DNA from: Mariniflexile maritimum | GTDB lineage: Bacteria > Bacteroidota > Bacteroidia > Flavobacteriales > Flavobacteriaceae | Direction: 5' to 3' | Assembly (NCBI RefSeq): GCF_009746565.1 | Contig: NZ_WRPN01000015.1 | Span: 1 to 62,835, forward strand | Length of the DNA stretch: 62,835 bases | Notes under the pieces: generated by a model | The model's database searches: none | What the model saw: the letters and a program-made list of their open reading frames with translations, nothing else | What the model was told of the DNA's origin: nothing | Shown here: piece by piece, positions 8,991 through 18,754 of the stretch | Position numbering within the stretch: position 1 is the first letter of the stretch | Layout of the letters: every line of letters begins with the position of its first letter | Position numbers and translations under genes: made by a program

Positions 8991-11900
8991 TTATTCTTCC
9001 AACCTAATATCCAAACCTAAACCTTTTAATTCGTGCATTAATACATTGAAAGATTCTGGCAGTCCTGGGTCTGGCATGGGTTCGCCTTTTACAATAGCTT
9101 CGTAGGTTTTGGCCCTTCCAATAACATCATCCGATTTTACTGTTAAGATTTCACGCAGCGTGCTAGATGCGCCATAAGCCTCCAATGCCCAAACCTCCAT
9201 CTCACCAAAACGCTGACCACCAAATTGTGCTTTACCACCTAATGGTTGTTGTGTAATTAATGAGTAAGGCCCAATGGAACGTGCGTGCATCTTATCATCC
9301 ACCATGTGGCCTAATTTCAACATATAGATAACACCTACGGTTGCTGGTTGGTCGAAACGCTGTCCAGTGCCACCGTCATATAAATAGGTGTGTCCATATC
9401 TAGGGATGCCTGCTTCATCGGTTAGTTCATTAATTTGGTCGATGGTAGCGCCATCAAATATAGGTGTTGCAAACGTGCGTCCTAATTTTTGACCGGCCCA
9501 ACCAAGAACGGTTTCGTAAATCTGTCCAATGTTCATACGCGATGGTACACCAAGTGGGTTCAATACAATATCCACAGGCGTTCCGTCTTCAAGGAAAGGC
9601 ATATCTTCAGCTCTCACAATACGGGCAACGATACCTTTGTTACCGTGGCGGCCTGCCATTTTATCACCTACTTTAAGTTTACGTTTTTTAGCGATGTAAA
9701 CTTTAGCAAGTTTGATGATGCCTGCTGGCAACTCATCACCCACAGAAATAGTGAACTTCTCACGGCGTAAAGCACCTTGTAAGTCGTTTTCCTTGATTTT
9801 GTAGTTGTGGATTAAATCGGCTACCAATTGATTGGTTTCATCATCGGTTGTCCATTTTCCAGATACTAAATGCGCATAATCATCAACAGCGTTTAACATT
9901 TTAAGCGTGAATTTTTTACCTTTTGGCAAAACTTCCTCACCCAAATCGTTATAGATACCTTGTGCCGTTTTTCCGTTTACGATGTTGAACAATTTTTCGA
10001 TTAAAATTTCCTTTAAATCTTCAAATTTCCTATCGTAAATAGCTTCAAGGGCTACAATATCATCTTTATCTTGTGCTCTTTTGCGTTTGTCCTTTACGGC
10101 TCTTGAGAATAGTTTTTTCTCGATTACCACACCGTTTAGTGATGGCGACGCTTTTAAGGAAGCATCTTTCACATCACCCGCTTTATCACCAAAAATGGCG
10201 CGCAATAATTTTTCCTCGGGCGTGGGGTCGCTTTCACCTTTTGGCGTAATTTTTCCAATAAGGATATCGCCCGGTTTTACTTCCGCACCAATACGGATCA
10301 TACCGTTTTCATCCAAATCTTTGGTTGCTTCTTCAGAAACGTTGGGAATATCATTTGTTAACTCTTCGTTACCTAATTTTGTATCCCTAACTTCCAATGA
10401 ATATTCATCGATATGAATGGAGGTAAATATATCTTCACGTACCACTTTTTCGGAAATCACAATCGCATCCTCAAAGTTATACCCTTTCCAAGGCATGAAG
10501 GCTACTTTCATATTTCTACCTAAAGCAAGCTCACCTTTTTGGGTTGCATAACCTTCGCATAGCACTTGTCCCTTGGTTACTTTATCGCCTTTAACCACAA
10601 TTGGTTTTAGGTTGATGGAAGTACCTTGGTTTGTTTTTCTGAATTTGATTAACTGGTAGGTTTTAACGTCGCTGTCAAAACTTACTTTAGCTTCATCTTC
10701 GGTACGATCGTATTTAATTTTAATTTCGTTGGCATCAACGTACAGCACTTCGCCGCTTCCTTCTGCATTAATCAATACACGCGAATCGGATGCTACCTGA
10801 CGTTCCAAACCGGTGCCTACAATTGGTGCTTGTGGCAACAATAATGGAACCGCTTGACGCATCATGTTCGATCCCATCAACGCACGGTTTGCATCATCAT
10901 GTTCCAAAAACGGAATTAAGGATGCCGAAATTGATGAGATTTGGTTTGGTGCCACATCGGTATAATGAAGATTAGATGGGTCTATTACCGGGAAGTCGCC
11001 TTCCATACGCGCAATAACCTTATCGTGCAAAATTTTACCATCACCATCTACCTTAACGGTTGCTTGGGCAATTAATTTACCTTCTTCTTCTTCGGCGCTC
11101 AAATAAACAGGTTGGTTTTTAATATCAACCACGCCATCAATTACGGGGCGGTAAGGTGTTTCAATAAAGCCCATGCCGTTCACTTTAGCAAATACCGAAA
11201 GTGAGGAAATCAAACCAATATTTGGTCCCTCAGGCGTTTCAATGGGACATAAACGACCGTAGTGTGTATAATGTACGTCGCGCACCTCGAAACCTGCCCG
11301 TTCACGAGATAGACCACCTGGCCCAAGTGCCGATAAACGACGTTTGTGGGTAATTTCAGCCAATGGATTTGTTTGATCCATGAACTGGGATAACTGGTTG
11401 GTACCGAAAAACGAGTTGATTACAGACGATAAGGTCTTGGCATTAATCAAATCGATTGGGGTAAACACCTCGTTATCGCGTACGTTCATACGCTCGCGAA
11501 TGGTACGTGCCATACGTGCCAAACCAACACCAAATTGTTGTGATAATTGCTCGCCCACGGTACGCACACGACGGTTTGATAAGTGGTCGATGTCATCAAT
11601 CTCAGCTTTTGAGTTGATAAGCTCGATTAAATATTTTATAATGGTGATGATATCTTCCTTGGTAAGCACTTGCTTTTCCATTTCAATATCAAGCCCCAGT
11701 TTTTTGTTCATTCGGTAACGCCCCACTTCGCCTAAAGAATAGCGTTGGTCACTGAAGAATAATTTATCAATGATGCCCCGTGCCGTTTCCTCATCGGGTG
11801 GCTCTGCATTACGCAATTGCCTGTATATATGTTCAACGGCCTCTTTTTCAGAGTTTGTTGGATCTTTTTGAAGTGTGTTGTGAATGATGGCATAGTCGCC

Positions 11901-12803
11901 TTGTTCTGCGCTTTCTTTATGCAAAAGAATCGCCTTCACATCAGCTTCAATAATTTCTTCTATGTTATCTTTGTCTAAAACGGTATCACGATCAAGAATA
12001 ATTTCATTACGCTCGATGGACACAACTTCGCCTGTATCTTCGTCCACAAAATCCTCGTGCCAGGTGTTCAAAACACGCGCTGCTAATTTTCTGCCTTGGT
12101 ATTTTTTTAATCCTGTTTTTGATACTTTTATTTCTTCAGCCAGATCGAAAATTTCCAGGATGTCTTTATCACGTTCAAAACCAATGGCTCGGAACAGCGT
12201 GGTTACCGGTAATTTTTTCTTACGGTCGATGTATGCATACATCACTTGGTTGATATCGGTAGCGAACTCAATCCAAGAGCCTTTAAAAGGAATGACCCTA
12301 GCGGAATATAATTTGGTGCCATTTGCATGGAACGATTGCCCAAAGAATACGCCTGGGGAACGGTGCAATTGGGAAACAACAACACGTTCTGCGCCATTGA
12401 TTACAAAGGTACCACTGGGGGTCATGTAAGGAATGGTTCCTAAGTAAACGTCTTGAACAATGGTTTCAAAATCTTCGTGTTCAGGATCTGTACAATAGAG
12501 CTTTAACCTAGCCTTAAGCGGAACGCTGTATGTAAGGCCTCGTTCGATACACTCATCGATGGCGTATCGTGGAGGATCTATGAAATAATCTAAAAATTCT
12601 AAAACAAATTGATTGCGGGAATCGGTAATGGGAAAGTTCTCCATGAAGGTATTGTATAGCCCTTCATCGCCTCTTTCTTCAGACTTTGTTTCTAATTGGA
12701 AAAAATCCTGGAAGGATTTAATCTGAATATCCAAGAAATCGGGATATTCGGTTCTATTTACAATAGACGAGAAATTTAATCTTTCAGCTTGTGTTGATAA
12801 CAT
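8991..12803 (-). CDS. rpoB: DNA-directed RNA polymerase beta subunit
   Basis: 1270 residues from the ATG at 12803. A TTG one codon upstream is open but unnecessary as a start. It begins [35 protein letters not shown]. The rifampicin-pocket region reads [34 protein letters not shown], with no obvious resistance substitution at the Asp, His and Ser positions usually involved. Also present are [20 protein letters not shown] and the C-terminal [24 protein letters not shown]. It is transcribed from the rplKAJL side; a strong hairpin lies upstream. Confidence 0.98.
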   Translation of the reverse strand: MLSTQAERLNFSSIVNRTEYPDFLDIQIKSFQDFFQLETKSEERGDEGLYNTFMENFPITDSRNQFVLEFLDYFIDPPRYAIDECIERGLTYSVPLKARLKLYCTDPEHEDFETIVQDVYLGTIPYMTPSGTFVINGAERVVVSQLHRSPGVFFGQSFHANGTKLYSARVIPFKGSWIEFATDINQVMYAYIDRKKKLPVTTLFRAIGFERDKDILEIFDLAEEIKVSKTGLKKYQGRKLAARVLNTWHEDFVDEDTGEVVSIERNEIILDRDTVLDKDNIEEIIEADVKAILLHKESAEQGDYAIIHNTLQKDPTNSEKEAVEHIYRQLRNAEPPDEETARGIIDKLFFSDQRYSLGEVGRYRMNKKLGLDIEMEKQVLTKEDIITIIKYLIELINSKAEIDDIDHLSNRRVRTVGEQLSQQFGVGLARMARTIRERMNVRDNEVFTPIDLINAKTLSSVINSFFGTNQLSQFMDQTNPLAEITHKRRLSALGPGGLSRERAGFEVRDVHYTHYGRLCPIETPEGPNIGLISSLSVFAKVNGMGFIETPYRPVIDGVVDIKNQPVYLSAEEEEGKLIAQATVKVDGDGKILHDKVIARMEGDFPVIDPSNLHYTDVAPNQISSISASLIPFLEHDDANRALMGSNMMRQAVPLLLPQAPIVGTGLERQVASDSRVLINAEGSGEVLYVDANEIKIKYDRTEDEAKVSFDSDVKTYQLIKFRKTNQGTSINLKPIVVKGDKVTKGQVLCEGYATQKGELALGRNMKVAFMPWKGYNFEDAIVISEKVVREDIFTSIHIDEYSLEVRDTKLGNEELTNDIPNVSEEATKDLDENGMIRIGAEVKPGDILIGKITPKGESDPTPEEKLLRAIFGDKAGDVKDASLKASPSLNGVVIEKKLFSRAVKDKRKRAQDKDDIVALEAIYDRKFEDLKEILIEKLFNIVNGKTAQGIYNDLGEEVLPKGKKFTLKMLNAVDDYAHLVSGKWTTDDETNQLVADLIHNYKIKENDLQGALRREKFTISVGDELPAGIIKLAKVYIAKKRKLKVGDKMAGRHGNKGIVARIVRAEDMPFLEDGTPVDIVLNPLGVPSRMNIGQIYETVLGWAGQKLGRTFATPIFDGATIDQINELTDEAGIPRYGHTYLYDGGTGQRFDQPATVGVIYMLKLGHMVDDKMHARSIGPYSLITQQPLGGKAQFGGQRFGEMEVWALEAYGASSTLREILTVKSDDVIGRAKTYEAIVKGEPMPDPGLPESFNVLMHELKGLGLDIRLEE

Positions 12804-12868
12804 CAATGGACGGAATTTTGATTAAAAAATAATAGTTGTGGCGTATGTAATGATTATATACGCAAAAT

Positions 12869-12904
12869 GGTTTAGGTCTTGAAGTAACACTCCAGACCTA
12901 AACC
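12869..12904 (-). promoter_or_regulatory. Hairpin between rplL and rpoB (attenuator or RNase III-type processing site)
   Basis: Perfect 11-bp stem GGTTTAGGTCT (12869-12879) / AGACCTAAACC (12894-12904) with a 14-base loop, in the 124-base rplL-rpoB spacer. On the minus strand it is followed only by ATTTTG, so termination would be partial. E. coli has an attenuator and an RNase III site at the same place; equivalence here is inference. Confidence 0.6.
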
Positions 12905-12927
12905 TTTATGATTTTTGGTAGCTAAGC

Positions 12928-13308
12928 TTATTTAAGCTCAACCTCTGCTCCAGCTTCTTCTAAAGATGCTTTTAAAGCTTCTGCCTCGTCTTTAGATACT
13001 CCTTCTTTTACGTTACTTGGAGCTCCATCAACTAATTCTTTAGCTTCTTTTAAACCTAAACCAGTTAATTCTTTAACTAATTTAACAACACCTAATTTAG
13101 ATGCACCAGCAGCTTTTAATACTACTGTAAACTCAGTTTGAGCCTCAGCAGCATCGTCGCCACCACCTGCAGCAGGACCAGCAGCAACTGCTACTGCAGC
13201 AGCAGCAGGCTCGATACCGTACTCTTCTTTTAATATTGTAGCTAACTCGTTTACTTCTTTTACTGTTAAGTTAACCAATTTTTCTGCGAAATCTTTTAAA
13301 TCTGCCAT
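12928..13308 (-). CDS. rplL: 50S ribosomal protein L7/L12
   Basis: 126 residues. An N-terminal dimerisation domain ([26 protein letters not shown]) is followed by an Ala/Gly-rich hinge ([22 protein letters not shown]) and the C-terminal factor-binding domain ([31 protein letters not shown]). It forms the ribosomal stalk with L10. It lies 63 bases downstream of rplJ in the same operon. Confidence 0.97.
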   Translation of the reverse strand: MADLKDFAEKLVNLTVKEVNELATILKEEYGIEPAAAAVAVAAGPAAGGGDDAAEAQTEFTVVLKAAGASKLGVVKLVKELTGLGLKEAKELVDGAPSNVKEGVSKDEAEALKASLEEAGAEVELK

Positions 13309-13371
13309 TTTTCTATCGTTTTTAATAAATTTTTAATAATATAATTGTAATAAAGTGCGTACTATTTAATA

Positions 13372-13893
13372 CTATCCTTCTTTTTCAGATAGTGTTTTTA
13401 AGATACCAGCTAATTTTCCACCGCTTGATTTAAGTGCCGAAACAACGTTTTTAGCAGGAGACTGAAGTAAACCAATAAGTTCACCCAATAGTTCATCCTT
13501 AGACTTGATATCGATTAACATGTCTATCTGGTTGTCGCCAATGTAAACACATTCTTCAATAAAGGCGCCTTTCAACAAAGGTTTTTCAGCTTTTTTGCGG
13601 AAGGTTTTAATTAACTTCGCCGGTACATTACCTACTTCAGAATACATTACTGATGTATTTCCTTTTAAGACCGATGGTAGATTTCCGAAATCTCTTTCAG
13701 AGGCTTCCATAGCTTTTTCAAGTAAGGTGTTTTTAACGACTGCTAATTTCACGTTTGCTTTAAAGCAAGCACGACGGAATTCTGAGGTTGTTAATGCATT
13801 TAATCCTGAAATGTCAGCTAAATATATATTAGCGTTATTGGCTAGTTCTGCAGTTAAGTCCTCAATTACTTGTGATTTTTCTTCTCTTGTCAT
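13372..13893 (-). CDS. rplJ: 50S ribosomal protein L10
   Basis: 173 residues. It starts MTREEKSQVIEDLTAELANNANIYLADISGLNA, contains KLAVVKNTLLEKAM, and ends with the helix that binds L7/L12 dimers (ALKSSGGKLAGILKTLSEKE). It is the stalk base protein and in many bacteria a translational autoregulator of its own mRNA. Only 19 bases separate it from rplA, leaving little room for an L10 leader of the E. coli kind. Confidence 0.96.
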   Translation of the reverse strand: MTREEKSQVIEDLTAELANNANIYLADISGLNALTTSEFRRACFKANVKLAVVKNTLLEKAMEASERDFGNLPSVLKGNTSVMYSEVGNVPAKLIKTFRKKAEKPLLKGAFIEECVYIGDNQIDMLIDIKSKDELLGELIGLLQSPAKNVVSALKSSGGKLAGILKTLSEKEG

Positions 13894-13912
13894 AATAAAA
13901 GTATTTAACTAA

Positions 13913-14602
13913 TTAACCAACTTTAGGATCAACGGCAACACTAGGGCTCATGGTACTGGAAAGGTAAATACTTTTCACGTACACGCCTTTAGCAGCAGTT
14001 GGCTTGAGTTTTATTAATGTATGAATTAACTCGTTTGCATTATCGGCAATTTTGTCGGCACTAAATGATACCTTACCAATTGCGGCATGCACGATACCGG
14101 TTTTATCAACTTTAAAGTCGATTTTACCTGCTTTAACTTCGGTTACAGCTTTAGCAATATCCATGGTTACGGTACCGGTTTTAGGGTTTGGCATTAAACC
14201 ACGAGGGCCCAATATACGTCCTAAAGGGCCTAATTTACCCATAACGCTTGGCATGGTGATAATAACGTCAACATCTGTCCAACCGTTCTTGATTTTATCA
14301 AGATAGTCATCTAAACCAACGTAATCTGCACCCGCTTCTTTTGCTTCAGCTTCTTTATCGGGTGTAACCAATGCTAATACTTTCATGTCCTTACCAGTTC
14401 CGTGAGGCAATGAAACCACGCCTCTCACCATCTGGTTTGCTTTACGCGGATCAACTCCTAAACGTACAGCGATATCCACTGAGGCATCAAATTTTGTACT
14501 TGTAATGTCTTTTACCAATACCGATGCTTCGTCCAGAGAATAAATTCTCCCTTTTTCAATTTTTGCTAAAGCTTCTTTTTGCTTTTTTGTTAATCTTGCC
14601 AT
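13913..14602 (-). CDS. rplA: 50S ribosomal protein L1
   Basis: 229 residues. The L1 signature is visible ([29 protein letters not shown]). It is an rRNA-binding protein of the L1 stalk. It follows rplK closely (20 bases), as usual for the L11-L1 pair. Confidence 0.97.
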   Translation of the reverse strand: MARLTKKQKEALAKIEKGRIYSLDEASVLVKDITSTKFDASVDIAVRLGVDPRKANQMVRGVVSLPHGTGKDMKVLALVTPDKEAEAKEAGADYVGLDDYLDKIKNGWTDVDVIITMPSVMGKLGPLGRILGPRGLMPNPKTGTVTMDIAKAVTEVKAGKIDFKVDKTGIVHAAIGKVSFSADKIADNANELIHTLIKLKPTAAKGVYVKSIYLSSTMSPSVAVDPKVG

Positions 14603-14622
14603 TTCTTAATGTCTTTAATAGA

Positions 14623-15060
14623 TTACTTAGGTGCGTTTCCGGTTACGGTTATACCCATAGACCTTGCGGTACCAGCAATCATTCTCATAGCCGATTCGAT
14701 GGTAAATGCGTTTAAATCTACCATTTTATCTTCTGCTATTGTTTTGATCTGTTCCCATGAAACTTTAGCTACTTTTTTTCTGTTCGGTTCTCCTGAACCA
14801 CTTTTCAACTTGGCCGCTTCTAATAATTGTACTGCAGCTGGTGGTGTTTTGATTACAAAGTCGAATGACTTGTCTTTGTAAACGGTAATAACCACGGGTA
14901 ATACCTTACCTGGCTTATCTTGTGTTCTAGCATTAAATTGCTTACAGAACTCCATGATGTTAACCCCAGCAGCACCTAAAGCGGGTCCAACCGGTGGCGA
15001 CGGATTCGCAGCACCTCCCCGAACTTGTAACTTAACTACTTTACCAATTTCTTTTGCCAT
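14623..15060 (-). CDS. rplK: 50S ribosomal protein L11
   Basis: 145 residues. The N-terminal domain has [32 protein letters not shown] (factor and thiopeptide-binding region), and the C-terminal RNA-binding domain has [31 protein letters not shown]. It is the first ribosomal gene after nusG. A small inverted repeat (ATTCTTAA/TTAAGAAT, 15084-15107) sits in the 75-base spacer to nusG. Confidence 0.97.
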   Translation of the reverse strand: MAKEIGKVVKLQVRGGAANPSPPVGPALGAAGVNIMEFCKQFNARTQDKPGKVLPVVITVYKDKSFDFVIKTPPAAVQLLEAAKLKSGSGEPNRKKVAKVSWEQIKTIAEDKMVDLNAFTIESAMRMIAGTARSMGITVTGNAPK

Positions 15061-15135
15061 TTTTAATAATTTAGTTTGATATGATTCTTAAATGGAAGCT
15101 TAAGAATGTATCTTTTTTATAGAGTGTAACAATTA

Positions 15136-15690
15136 TTATACTTTTTCGACTTGCATATAACTTAGTTCTAGTGGTGTTTTTCTTCCGAAAATCTTAACCA
15201 TAACCTCAAGTTTACGCTTTTCTTCGTTTATTTTCTCGATGGTGCCATCAAACCCGTTAAAAGGCCCGTCGATAACCTTAACGGTTTCGCCTTTGGTAAA
15301 CGGTATGGCTACGTTGGCGTTTTCGTCAACCGAAAGCTCATCAACCTTACCTAACATTCTGTTTACTTCCGATTGTCTTAACGGCACGGGGTCGCCTCCT
15401 TTGGTCTCACCCAAAAACCCAATAACGTTGGTTACCGAACGGATGATATGGGGAATTTCTCCAGATAAATTGGCTTGAATCATGATATATCCTGGAAAGA
15501 AAACCTTGTCTTTATGGATTTTTTTTCCGTTGCGTATTTGAACGACACGTTCGGTTGGAACCAATACTTGGTCAACATAATCTTGAAAACCCAATCGAGC
15601 GATCTCGTTCTCGATATAGGTTTTAATTTTATTCTCTTGACCGCTTACAGCCCTAACAACGTACCATTTTTTTTCACCTACTTCAGACAT
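15136..15690 (-). CDS. nusG: Transcription termination/antitermination protein NusG
   Basis: 184 residues. The NGN domain (WYVVRAVSGQENKIKTYIENEI, then FFPGYIMIQANLSGEIPHIIRSVTNVIGFLG) is followed by a KOW domain (FTKGETVKVIDGPFNGFDGTIEKINEEKRKLEV). It binds RNA polymerase and links it to Rho or the ribosome. It is 17 bases behind secE, the conserved pair. Confidence 0.97.
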   Translation of the reverse strand: MSEVGEKKWYVVRAVSGQENKIKTYIENEIARLGFQDYVDQVLVPTERVVQIRNGKKIHKDKVFFPGYIMIQANLSGEIPHIIRSVTNVIGFLGETKGGDPVPLRQSEVNRMLGKVDELSVDENANVAIPFTKGETVKVIDGPFNGFDGTIEKINEEKRKLEVMVKIFGRKTPLELSYMQVEKV

Positions 15691-15707
15691 ACACTTTTTT
15701 TTATCCG

Positions 15708-15902
15708 TTAGTTAATCCATTGAAAGTATAACGCTATCACTTTACTGAAAACGGTATCTACTCCCCAAATTGCTAAGGAAAATATAATTGAAAATACAGC
15801 TACTAAAACAGTTAAGCTTTGCGCTTCTGCCCAAGTTGGCCAGCTTACATTATTTTTAAGTTCGCCAAATGATTCTTTTACGTAATTTACAAATCCAGCC
15901 AT
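15708..15902 (-). CDS. secE: Preprotein translocase subunit SecE
   Basis: 64 residues, the short single-span form. An amphipathic N-terminal helix (FVNYVKESFGELKNNVSWPTWAEAQ, with the conserved SWPTW-type motif) is followed by one transmembrane helix (SLTVLVAVFSIIFSLAIWGVDTVF). It is the essential inner-membrane clamp of the SecYEG channel and is cotranscribed with nusG. Confidence 0.93.
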   Translation of the reverse strand: MAGFVNYVKESFGELKNNVSWPTWAEAQSLTVLVAVFSIIFSLAIWGVDTVFSKVIALYFQWIN

Positions 15903-16028
15903 TTATATGTTTTTTTCAATAAATTAAAAACCTCTGTCTATCAATTTTAAATTGATTTAAGTGAAATTTTTATTTTTTCTTGTTCATTTAAAAAGAAGTT
16001 CATTCAAAAAAAATAGACCTCTACTGTG

Positions 16029-16101
16029 CACGGGTTGCGAGACTCGAACTCACGACACCTGGTTTTGGAGACCAGTGCTCTACCAACTGAGCTAAACCCG
16101 T
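16029..16101 (-). tRNA. trpT: tRNA-Trp (CCA)
   Basis: Full cloverleaf on the minus strand. The acceptor is ACGGGTT/AACCCGT with discriminator G. The anticodon stem CTGGT/ACCAG encloses the loop CTCCAAA, giving anticodon CCA. The T-arm is GTGAG-TTCGAGT-CTCGC. CCA is not encoded. It lies between tuf and secE, its usual flavobacterial place. Confidence 0.95.
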
Positions 16102-16110
16102 TTTTTAGGC

Positions 16111-16152
16111 TGCTCTACCTCCCGATAGCTATCGGGATGAGCTAAACCCGTT
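16111..16152 (-). repeat. Broken copy of the tRNA-Trp 5' end carrying an 18-bp palindrome in its D-loop
   Basis: The plus strand reads TGCTCTACC, then TCCCGATAGCTATCGGGA (16120-16137), then TGAGCTAAACCCGTT. The flanks are identical to the D-arm and acceptor part of the intact tRNA-Trp (16076-16084 and 16088-16102), where only AAC separates them. An 18-bp perfect palindrome has replaced three D-loop bases in a duplicated 5' fragment. No anticodon arm is present, so it is not a functional tRNA. Confidence 0.8.
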
Positions 16153-16241
16153 TATTAATTCTGAATTATTAATAAACCCCATAAACATAAATCAAGGTAT
16201 CCACCAAATGGAGGACACCTTAACTTATATGTATGAAAAAT

Positions 16242-17429
16242 TTAGTCTAAAATTTCAGTTACCTGACCAGCACCTACTGTACGACCACCTTCACGGATTG
16301 CAAAACGTAAACCTACGTTCATGGCAATTTTCTGGATTAGGTCAACAGTAATGGTTAAGTTGTCTCCTGGCATAACCATTTCAACACCATCAGGAAGCAT
16401 GATATTTCCAGTTACGTCAGTTGTACGAACGTAGAACTGAGGACGGTAGTTGTTGTGGAATGGTGTGTGACGGCCACCTTCTTCTTTTTTCAAGATATAA
16501 ACCTCAGCTTTAAATTTAGCGTGTGGCGTTACAGAACCTGGTTTAACGATAACCATCCCTCTTGAGATTTGAGTTTTATCAATACCTCTTAATAGGATAC
16601 CTGCGTTATCTCCAGCTTCTCCTCTATCAAGGATTTGACGGAACATTTCGATACCTGTGATGGTTGACGTTAATTTTTCGGCACCCATACCAATTATTTC
16701 AACTGGGTCGCCAGTTTTTGCAATACCGGTTTCAATACGGCCAGTTGCTACGGTTCCACGACCAGTGATGGAGAATACGTCCTCAACCGGCATTAGGAAA
16801 GGTTTGTCAATTTCGCGTAATGGCTCTTCAATCCAAGTATCGCAAGCTTCCATTAATTGCATAACGGTCTCAACCCATTTAGCTTCACCGTTAAGGGCGC
16901 CTAAAGCTGAACCAGCAATTACTGGACCATTGTCGCCATCATATTCATAGAATGACAACAGATCCCTGATTTCCATTTCTACCAATTCCAATAGTTCCTC
17001 ATCATCAACCATATCCACTTTGTTCATGAATACAACCATACGAGGAATACCTACTTGACGGCCTAAAAGGATGTGCTCACGAGTTTGTGGCATAGGGCCA
17101 TCGGTAGCAGCAACCACCAAGATAGCGCCATCCATTTGAGCAGCACCGGTAACCATGTTCTTAACGTAATCCGCGTGACCTGGACAGTCAACGTGTGCGT
17201 AATGACGTTTTGCTGTTGCATATTCTACGTGAGAAGTATTGATTGTAATACCTCTTTCTTTTTCTTCTGGAGCGTTATCAATTTGATCAAATGATTTCGC
17301 TTCTGATAAACCTGCATCAGCTAATACTTTAGTAATAGCAGCAGTTAAAGTTGTTTTACCGTGATCTACGTGTCCAATTGTACCAATATTTAAGTGTGGT
17401 TTTGAACGATCGAAAGTTGCCTTTGCCAT
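16242..17429 (-). CDS. tuf: Elongation factor Tu
   Basis: 395 residues. The G1 loop is GHVDHGKT near residues 18-25. G2 and switch I ([12 protein letters not shown]), G3 (DCPGHADY) and G4 (NKVD) are present, as are domains II and III ([33 protein letters not shown]). It delivers aminoacyl-tRNA to the ribosome. It lies between tRNA-Thr(GGT) and tRNA-Trp, so the primary transcript is probably mixed tRNA-mRNA and is cut by tRNA-processing enzymes. Confidence 0.98.
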   Translation of the reverse strand: MAKATFDRSKPHLNIGTIGHVDHGKTTLTAAITKVLADAGLSEAKSFDQIDNAPEEKERGITINTSHVEYATAKRHYAHVDCPGHADYVKNMVTGAAQMDGAILVVAATDGPMPQTREHILLGRQVGIPRMVVFMNKVDMVDDEELLELVEMEIRDLLSFYEYDGDNGPVIAGSALGALNGEAKWVETVMQLMEACDTWIEEPLREIDKPFLMPVEDVFSITGRGTVATGRIETGIAKTGDPVEIIGMGAEKLTSTITGIEMFRQILDRGEAGDNAGILLRGIDKTQISRGMVIVKPGSVTPHAKFKAEVYILKKEEGGRHTPFHNNYRPQFYVRTTDVTGNIMLPDGVEMVMPGDNLTITVDLIQKIAMNVGLRFAIREGGRTVGAGQVTEILD

Positions 17430-17495
17430 GTTTTTTTAGTAATTTAATCTTAGTTATATAATAATATTAGTGTATTCTTTATTTTGCACTACTTG

Positions 17496-17567
17496 AGCCA
17501 ATGACGAGAATTGAACTCGTGACCTCTTCCTTACCAAGGAAACGCTCTACCCCTGAGCTACACCGGC
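17496..17567 (-). tRNA. tRNA-Thr (GGT)
   Basis: Acceptor GCCGGTG/CATTGGC (two G-U pairs), anticodon stem TTTCC/GGAAG with loop TTGGTAA giving anticodon GGT, and T-loop TTCAATT. CCA is not encoded. It lies directly upstream of tuf. Confidence 0.93.
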
Positions 17568-17638
17568 GGTATATTTACGATTGCCGATATTTGTTTACGA
17601 TTCAAAAAAAACCGTAATTCGTAATTCGCAAATCACAG

Positions 17639-17711
17639 AGCGGGAGACCGGGTTCGAACCGGCGACATTCAGCTTGGAAGGCTGACGCTCTACCAACTGA
17701 GCTACTCCCGC
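17639..17711 (-). tRNA. tRNA-Gly (TCC)
   Basis: Acceptor GCGGGAG/CTCCCGC, anticodon loop CTTCCAA giving anticodon TCC, T-arm CCGGG around TTCGAAC. CCA is not encoded. It is the third tRNA of the array reading with transcription. Confidence 0.95.
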
Positions 17712-17845
17712 AATTTTTATTGAAATTCCACTAAGGAAATTCCAAATTCCATTTTTAATGAACGTTTTCAAACCTTAATTCAATTTCCTCTATATTGCAT
17801 TTGGAATTTGAAGCTTGAGATTCCTGCCTTCGCTGAAATTTGTGG

Positions 17846-17927
<82 letters not shown>

Positions 17928-18024
17928 CAATTATCAAAATTTCAATATTTTAAATTCCAAATTCCAAAAAATCCAAAATTTAATTTTTAATGAACTTTCC
18001 CAAAACGCTTGATATTTTTGAGAT

Positions 18025-18096
18025 TCCTGCTTTCGCAGGATTTGGAGCCGATAGAGGGACTCCCTTCGACTGCGCTCAGGATAAACTTTTCGTCCC
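18025..18096. repeat. Broken copy of the tRNA-Thr(TGT) 3' end joined to two palindromic elements
   Basis: Bases 18041-18062 are identical over 22 bases to 18155-18176, the CCA end, acceptor and T-arm of the intact tRNA-Thr(TGT). The match stops inside the T-loop, where CCTTCGACTGCGCTCAGG and TAAACTTTT follow. A TCCTGC-TTTC-GCAGGA hairpin (18025-18040) abuts the other side. GGGAC (18056-18060) can pair with GTCCC (18092-18096), so the foreign piece sits in an enlarged stem. Confidence 0.75.
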
Positions 18097-18159
18097 TTTT
18101 CTAGTTTACTGCCTTATAGCATATCCCTAAAACCTGTGCGCTTCAATTATTTCATTTGG

Positions 18160-18233
18160 AGCCGATAGAGGGACTCGAACCCACGACCTGCTGATTACAA
18201 ATCAGCTGCTCTAGCCAGCTGAGCTACATCGGC
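18160..18233 (-). tRNA. tRNA-Thr (TGT)
   Basis: Acceptor GCCGATG/TATCGGC, anticodon stem GCTGA/TCAGC with loop TTTGTAA giving anticodon TGT, T-loop TTCGAGT. The 3' CCA is encoded (18157-18159). It is the first tRNA of the array in transcription order. Confidence 0.94.
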
Positions 18234-18333
18234 GTTTTTATACTTTTTGGGCATAAAAAAAAGCCCGCTATTTCTAACGGACTGCAAATGTAGAGATTTA
18301 TTTTTTTATTCAAAACATTTTTTATAAATTTTA

Positions 18334-18636
18334 TTATAAATGTGTCCTTAGTTTTTCTTTTCTCTTTTTTAGTTGTCGCTCTAATGAGGCTGCTGCCATA
18401 TCTGCGCCTTCCTCAAAACTTTTACATTGTTTCTTCACTATAAAGCTATCTCCGGGTACGCTTACCCTAGCTTCAACTATTTTGTTCTCTTTGTTACTGG
18501 TGTTTTCTACTTTTAAAAATATGTCGGATTGAATGACCTTGTCATAAAACGTATCCAACTTATCCATTCGTTTTTGAATGAAGTTTATTAATTTTTTGTC
18601 TGCATTAAAATTGACTGATTGCGTGTTTACTTTCAT
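18334..18636 (-). CDS. hpf: Ribosome hibernation-promoting factor (short HPF/RaiA type)
   Basis: 100 residues from the ATG at 18636 (MKVNTQSVNFNADKKLINFIQKRMDKLD). The frame is open to 18690, but those 18 residues do not belong to the family. The fold is recognisable from FYDKVIQSDIFLKVEN, the beta strands around VEARVSVPG, and the C-terminal basic helix AAASLERQLKKRKEKLRTHL. It binds the 30S decoding site in stationary phase. The short form lacks the dimerising C-terminal domain of long HPF. It lies between xerC and the tRNA array. Confidence 0.85.
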   Translation of the reverse strand: MKVNTQSVNFNADKKLINFIQKRMDKLDTFYDKVIQSDIFLKVENTSNKENKIVEARVSVPGDSFIVKKQCKSFEEGADMAAASLERQLKKRKEKLRTHL

Positions 18637-18754
18637 CTTTTCTGATTTTGTTTTAATTGGTAAGATGTGCATCCATAGTATACTTTTCATTGCATGAAAA
18701 ACACCAATGGCTATTTTAAACTTCTTACGTTTTGGTTAGACAATAAAATTCAAT

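Noticed and set aside
11962-12429. 155-codon plus-strand frame inside rpoB
   Set aside because: Antisense shadow of a strongly conserved gene.
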